The notes below the pieces were generated by a model, which was not told where the DNA came from, ran no database searches, and saw only the letters and a program-made list of their open reading frames with translations. A stretch of 64,000 nt of DNA from Asterias amurensis. Taxonomy: Eukaryota; Echinodermata; Asteroidea; Forcipulatida; Asteriidae. The stretch lies in contig NC_092650.1 in assembly GCF_032118995.1 (NCBI RefSeq), positions 23,384,001 through 23,448,000 of the forward strand, read 5' to 3'. Shown here piece after piece: positions 21,701-29,700 of the stretch. The translations under genes and the position numbers were made by a program. Position 1 is the first letter of the stretch. Each line of letters starts with the position of its first letter.

Positions 21701-24700
21701 ACGTAGTTTTCGAGAAAGAATGAATTTTTCACGAATTTGATTTCGAAACCTCCGATTTAGAATTTGAGGTCTCAAAATCAAGCATCTGAAAGCACACAAC
21801 TTCGTGTGACAGGGGTGTTTTTTTATTTTATTCATATCTCGCAAATTCGACGACCAAATGAGCTCAAACTTTCACAGGTTTGTTATTTTATGCATAAGTT
21901 GAGATACAACAAGTGGGAAGACTGGTCTTTGACAACTACCAATAGTGTCCACTGCCTTTAAGTGCAATACTAACTATGGCTTGCAGTTGGTTCAAATTAA
22001 AGTGCTAATTCCCGCTATAATTAGTGTTATTATAACAAGTCAACTGTAAAAAAGATAAAATATATGAGCTTTGAAGCTGACAAAAAGAAAAGGTTATTGC
22101 ATAGTGCTTACCAACCAAAAGCACCTATGGTAGACATGCAAACAAATTAGTTAATGGCCTGACGTTTCGACCCTAGCAGAGTCGCGAAGGCTAAATGACA
22201 CGACATCATCCATGAACAGATATACATGTAATAATAAATAAGCAATGAGAGAAGTGGAAAAACATGAAGAGAGTGAGAGAGAGAGGGGGCAGGAGTTTTA
22301 GAAAGCAAGCAGCAAAATACAGGGGGTAAACGATGCAGAGTGAGATAAGAGCGGGGTGGGGGGGGTGGGAGTGGAGGGAAATGGCTGGTTTGATCACAAG
22401 AAGATGAAAACACAAGAGATAATATCAAAGGTTGGATATTTATATCTTTTAAAATAAAATTCCTTCAAAAATGAAAAATACCCATAATAGCAAGTTTTTT
22501 TGTTTTTTTTTTAAATCAAATTGCAAGTTTGGTATAATACAAATCATCTGTTTAAATTATAATTGAAAGAACATGACCGTCATGATGACGCGGAAATCTA
22601 AACCGTTAGCCGTAGCCACCCTTTCGGCCCAGTTGGACACGGCCTAAACACCTTTCTTTTGCAAAGTCACAGCCCTAGTTTTTGTCAACCCAGATTGGAA
22701 ACTATGGAAAGCGCAAATCAAGAGAAAAATCGTTTTTTGGGGGTAACAATGTTACAAACTTTGTTGATTTTGTTTAAAACAAAACAACTTATCATGAGAG
22801 GTATTTTATTGGATTGAAAATTTGCAGATTTTTTTTACGATTGAGTGTTTTACTAACATTCGGCCGACCATGCCAACCAAGGCGGTTTGTTTATCATCAA
22901 AAGAAAATATTATAGACCTTTATCATGTTGTCACCATCTTGGTCATGTTCCTTGTTTCCAATAATAGTAATGTATGCTTTTATTCATTACGCATGGCACC
23001 AGACTATCATTTCGTCCAGCCTCAGTTTGGTAACAATGAGTTGGAATGGAGTTAAATCAAGATGGCCACACCGCGATAAAGGTCTTGCTCGAGTCGCTTT
23101 ACACACTTGTGCTGTATGACCGGGTAACTGCGAAGGTAGAGGTTTTGTGAATGAAAAAAAAGCCTTTTGAGCGTGCAGCAGTCTGAGGATTAATACAACA
23201 ATTTGATTTAAGACATACGACATAAGACATAAGAAAACTAATGTGCTATAATGTGCTGGACATTATTGGCAACCACTCAAAACAATTGTAAGCACAAAAA
23301 CTTGCTTGGTATAACGAGCAACGGAAAGCTGTTGATAGTATAAATATTGCAAGAAACGGCTCCCTGTGAAGTAACGTAGTTTTTTGGAAAAGAAGTAATT
23401 TCTCGCTAAAAATATTTAAATTGAAAAGCGAACTCATCAAGTGAGGTCTCGAATTCAAGCATCTGAAAGCACACAATTTGTGCGAAAATTGTGTTTTTTC
23501 TTCCATTATTCTCTCGCAACTTCGACGACCAATGAGTCAAGATTTTCACAGGTTCGTTATTTTATGCATAATTATGTTTGGTCACACCTACCAAGAAGAC
23601 TGGTCAAAACTTGTATAGAAGTTTGAGGTCGTTCGGCCATCTGGGTCACGAGAAAAAAAAAGGTGAAAAAACGATTACATATTTTGCAAATACATCGATT
23701 AAAACAAAATGAATAAAACGCTCACTGGGCAATAAACTCCAATAGGGAAATTGGATTTATTTATTTCTCATCAAAAATTCCTACTATCGTTATCATTAGA
23801 CTGTGTACAAAGTTTTATGTAGCTCTGTGATCTTAGACGAGTTTTTCCTTTCCAATTCTGTAACGTAAAGCGTATTGAAAATGTTTTTGCACTAACATAA
23901 CTTTAGTTATTACTATATTACAATATTAAATATCCTTTAATATTCTTCAGCTTTCTCTATTATTGACAAGTCGACATCACGAAGCAGTGATACAACCTCG
24001 TTGTATCCGCATCTTGCTAGTCTTTCTATAGACGGTAATTTGGATACATTTGCACACACTGAACGTAAGTAATGATTAGGGAAAAGTAGAAGTTAGTTTG
24101 ATATTGGATATTGGACAACCAGCCTCGCATGGGGCGACTTTGAAAGGGGCGACTTTAAGAGGGGGCTACTTTGTAAGTGAGTGGCGACTTTGCCAAGGGG
24201 GCGACTTTGTTGCCTGCAATTATCAAAACAACTACCCCAAAACTAAAACAATATTATATAACTGACATACAGATCCTTGTCATTTGATTGGGGGAACTTA
24301 CTTCACGTGACATTCACTAATACTCCCATCCGCACCGGCGATCAAAAAGACCTATTTGCCCATGGGGAATAGCATTTCCCATTCAACAGTTAGGATCATC
24401 CTTGTTCCCAATGTTTTTGAGCAGTACAGCGCCGCCGTGCCGCTGCTAAAACAAAGGAGCACTTGTGCAAAAGGTTGTGATCCGATTGCTATTAAACTTG
24501 TGCATTGTTGCCGCTACGCGGCGCTATATAATTTATGGTCGTTTGTTCCGAACCAGTAATTTGTGAGATTTTTCATAATATTATACTTTTAAAATACATC
24601 AAATGACAAAGTCAGTTATATAAAACTTTTGAGTGACTTTAATTCGTGGAATGGAAGGAATATCATCGCTCAGTAAAATTTGGACTGTTCCATTTCACTC

Positions 24701-26676
24701 GGCTTCGCCTCGTGAAATGGAACAGTCCAAATGTTACCTTGCAATAGTATTCCTCCTATTCCACTCAATTTTGTATACTATTTTTTAATTAGTATGACTA
24801 AAAACATCTTCAAATCCCTCTAAAAGATCTTGGGAATGATACTAATGTTTTTTATCGTGTTTTTTTTTAATACTGTCTCTGTGACGTCACTCTATTAATG
24901 AAAGTGTAGATTATACAAAGTACAAAGTTCGGGGAAATAGTTTCAGTCAGAAAATAGATTTACTTTGAAGTGTAGATGTAGTGTACAATATACTCGCCTT
25001 GCCTATTAGTGTAAAAGAGTGCAAAATCACTCGTTTTCTTCGCTATACCACTCTTGCAAAGAGCCAATTGGCGGACAACTCTTTTTAGAGTGAAAGACGG
25101 TAACTTCGTTTTAGAGTGAAAGACAGGTACTTTCAACTCGATTTGGAGTGAAGTTTGTTGCATTTTCACTCAAAAAGAGTGACACAGATTGACCTCCACT
25201 CTCAAAAGAGCGAGACTCACACAACTTGGATAAGAGAGTGCAATTTTCACTCCTATACATTAAAAGAGTTCGGCACTTCTATAGCCACGTATCTACACTT
25301 TCTCGTCCATTTTCCTTAAACCCCGGTGTGTAAGTAAATATTTTCCATAACCTATTGTAGTGGTGCTCACGCAATACAGTATTAACTGTTGTTATTGCCA
25401 GCTGGTGACCAACACCCTTGGTGGCAGATGAAAATACCACGTGAGATTACCGTGAGTAAAATCAACGTCCAACTCAGAAGAGACTGCTGTGGTAAATATT
25501 AAGTAATAGTTTAACTATTGTTCGGTCATTGATGTCCCAGGGAAATTTGCCCGGCTGAGATTCTGTAACCCCACATATGAAATGAACGTCGGCTGAAGGA
25601 GTACGACTCAAAAGAGGGCGCTATCAGAAGTAGTTTGTACACACTTTGCCATTATGGAGGGAACAGAAACTCTGCATGCCGCAGTGGCACCTGAACACTG
25701 ACGTCACATTGTGGCCTATGAATCTGCCGTTAAGCTTGCCTCAAAGTTTAGTTTTGTGTTGGTCTCTCCTTGCAACTTTATCAGGCGGCCACATGTTTCA
25801 CCGGTTAACATAATCATAACGAAGTCTTATATAGCCCACGTATCTACCAAACAAGGTACTCAAGGCGCTGGGTATATACAAACTTTCAGAGAAAGATAGG
25901 TTATTGCAGTGATGAACTTTGAGACCCAATTATTTAGCACCGTATACGGGTTTACAAGGTGCTACAGCGCAAAAAGAAGCCATAGCCAAGAACACCGGGG
26001 CGAACCGCTTCTCTTTTCGAAAAGTGCACTGGGTTCTTTTACATGCGTTACACAACACATGGGACCAACGGCTTTACGTCCCATCCGAAGGACGAATCAA
26101 TGGTTAAGTGTCTTGTTTAAGGACACAAAGTGTCACGACCTGGGATTCGAACCCACACTCTGCTGATCAGAAACACCAGAGTTTGAATTCGGTGCTCTTA
26201 ACCGCTCGGCCACGACACTTCCATGCATTTTTTTTTAAACACGATGCCCGCGGGCAGCGTCACTAGTAGGTTTTTTAGTATTAATTTTGGTTATAAGCTT
26301 GTGTATTAAAATTACTGTAATTTCCAAGTATCTGCTGTTTCTCCTCTATAACGCTTGCTTTCTCTCAAAACTATTTACTTTTCGGGTGTTCATTATTTGT
26401 GTTTTTAGCCATTCACCGATGGGTGTTAGTACTGTATACTCAGTACTTTCCCAAGTCCTGTGAAAAAAATATCACAGGCATGTTACTCGGGTGGGATTCG
26501 AACCCACGACCATTGCAATTCTAGAGCAGTGTATTACCAACTAGACTACCGAGGTTTTCGGGTGTTGTTTGTCTGTTGAGTGTGGTCGTCGCTGTCGTGT
26601 TGTTAGTGTCGTTGTCGCTGTTGTTGTCGTTGACGTTGTCTCACGGTCGTTGTCTTTGTCGTAGTAGTAGTAGTAG

Positions 26677-26734
<58 letters not shown>

Positions 26735-26745
26735 CGTTGTCGTTT

Positions 26746-26779
<34 letters not shown>

Positions 26780-29700
26780 CGTCGTCATCGTCATATCGTC
26801 GTCGTCGTCGTCGTTGTTGTTGGTGTTGATGTTGTTGATGATGTTGTTGTTGGTATTGGGGTGCGGTGAACAGGAGACCGCTTCATAGGTGCAGTGGTCC
26901 GAGCTGGCGTCAATTCAATCTACACGATGAATCAGCGTTGTGGATATCCGGCAACTGCAATGCAGTCTCTCCCAGGTGCAATGATTGCATTTACGTGTGA
27001 GCCACCTGTGCTGGCCACGTATATCAGCGTGGATATTGACCCATCCAGACAAGACGTCACTGACGCTGTACTTCATATTGCTGAAGTGACTGTGGAGCTA
27101 GTCGGCTCTTCAACAGGTAAGCTCAATCTGAAAATATTATTCCGTTATCTTATTAGGCCCTGGACACTATTGGTAATTACTCAATTTTGTTGTAACAACT
27201 TTCTTTGTAACGAGCAATGGGGAACTGTTGATAGTATAAGTCAATGTGAGAAACGGCACCCTCTGAAGTAACGTAGTTTTTGAGAAAGATGTATATTCTC
27301 ACTCAAATAATAAAAGACTTCAGCTGAAGCCTTTTGTTGTGCATCTGAAAGCACCAAGTAAAACAAGAGTGATTTATGTTATTATTCTCTTGCATTTCGA
27401 TGACTAATATTAAGTCAAAATTTTCAAATAATTGTTATTTTATGCATTGTTGGGATACACCGAGTGAGACTGATGGTCTTTGGCAATGGGGGACTTTTTG
27501 AAAGCTCTGCCACTAGAGGGCAGCAGACCTACCAGGTAAGGGTGCACAACTCCTATAGCAAACAATGGTAAATGCTAAAAATTCAAAAACACTCAAAAAA
27601 TATTTAGAAGTCTCTCAGCCTATTGAAAATTTAATCAGATACATTGTCATACAACTAAACTTCAGATTTCTTTTCAATTTTTGGTAGGTCAGCATTTTGG
27701 AATTTTTGCTAGTTACCCTAGAAGAAACTCTCCCAAAATCTCATGCACAACGCTTGTCATCCTTGGGGAACTCGTGTCCAGTACGTCCTGTTCCAGAACA
27801 GTTTGGTTTATGCTGGCAATGTGTTATGAAAAACAAAATACAGTGTGGCTAAATCTAAAATACAAAATCAAAAACACGCAAAACACAAGGTATTTGCTGT
27901 CAGTGACCGTCACTCATGCTTCTCCTATTCCAAAGTTGTTGACATTACCTGGTGAAGAGCGCCCTCTCTTGGTGATTGGCAGATAGTCTAAAGTTTCCCA
28001 TTACCAAACATGTTCAGTGCTTTTTACTAGTGGTCCTCTTCTAGCATTCATGTACGTATGACTACGATTGAATTAAAGGGTGCGTTCGTTTAGCTTCCCT
28101 GGGTCTACTCCGCGGTGCTCACTCGGGTGAGCCCTTGACAAGAGCTAAACCAAAGACCACTCCCCGCTCTCGTAGTGACGTCGTTTACCTGGGACCAGCT
28201 GGGACCCACTCCACAAGCAGGGCACTGGGGGCTGACCTGGGTGAGCCCCTGGAATGACGACAAAAGCTTTTCGAACGCGCAACCGGGGCAGACCGGGGAT
28301 AATTCCAACTACTTTACTATAACACCGTGTAAAAGCTTTACGAGCAGCTGTGGCGCATGATGCAGCCAATCAAACAAGGAACACCAAGTGAACCACCGTG
28401 CGTTTGATTGGCCTGTCACGCACACAATGGCATTTCAACGTCTAAAGCCCGGTTCATACTCCATACGAATGCGAATGCGATACGAATGTTGACGTCACAA
28501 ATTCGTAACGAATAGTTTGCAGCTGTGGGTAACTCCCCTCAACTTGCAAATATCGGTGCGAAAGGAGGGTTGTGACGTCAAATTGACGTCAAATTCGCTT
28601 CGCACTCGCATTTGCAGGAAGTATGAACCCGGGCTTTACTTCCCAACGAGTTGCATCGGAAAAGTCGACGTATCTATACATAGCGTTTCCGTACCACCAA
28701 CTTTGAGAGTGTAACGTTTTTAAAATCAAGAACGTGTTTGTGTTTCTAGCTTTTTCTCTTGGTGGGAGTCATGCTTATCAGAGCTCTACATTTGGTTTTT
28801 ACAATTCATCGGAGGCCGTTGATGGAAATCTGGGCAGTCACTTCCATTCAGGTAATCTAAAACTTTATTCATTCATTTAAGTTCTAGGGAGTTACACTAC
28901 TCCACTTCTTCAACACCAACATCAGCAACACCATACATCAATAAAATAAGCTCCAATAAAAACTGCTATCATATAACAGTTTCAATGAGCTACGGGAGGT
29001 CATACAACAAGTTAAATAAATTGGTAACATACAAAAAGACACAAAAAACATTTATATAATGTAATTTTATGTAAATGTCGCTTCTATTGCGAATTCGTTG
29101 TGTCATGTATTATGTTCATCTTTCCTTTTTGTCTGTCTGTTTATCTGTCTGTCTGTCTGTCTGTCTGGTTGACTCGTTTTCTTGTCTGTCTGGCTTTTTT
29201 CTTACGTTTACCAAAAACGGCCCGTACTCTATTTGTTTATTCATGTTTAGAGAAATGTTAGAGAAATGTTTTGCTTTACTCCGTAATACATGTAACCGTT
29301 GTTATTCTTTTATGAGAGTATCGAAATAAATGTATTCTTCAATTGAAAAAAAAAAAATTAATTGAAATATTATGTACACGGTGTTGAGAAAAATTAATGG
29401 GTTGAAATTTTGTTCTTTTATTTATTTATTCATTTACTTATTTATATATTTGGTCATTATGATTATTCATTTATTCATGTATTCATTTATTCATTTATTC
29501 ATCCTTTCATCCATCCCTTCATTCATTCCTTAATTCATTTATTCGTCAATACGACGCTTCTTCCATATGAGAAATTACAATACAAACAAAGTAATAAACA
29601 AATCAAAAGCGCATAAAAATGATAAGAATACCAAAGAAACAAATAATAAATAAAACACCGGGAATGAATTTTGAAGTTAACAACCTTCGAGCACAACGTT

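Noticed and set aside
26130-26222. Functional tRNA-Leu or tRNA-Ser gene on the minus strand
   Set aside because: Boxes A and B are present, but the acceptor stem is poorly paired and a known SINE body follows, as in the second copy at 13150.
26490-26556. Functional tRNA gene on the minus strand
   Set aside because: The T-arm is perfect but the anticodon arm does not form a 5-bp stem with a 7-nt loop; SINE body follows.
26576-26869. Poly-Cys/Arg or poly-Thr proteins on either strand
   Set aside because: Translations of the TTG/TCG microsatellite before lectin exon 4.
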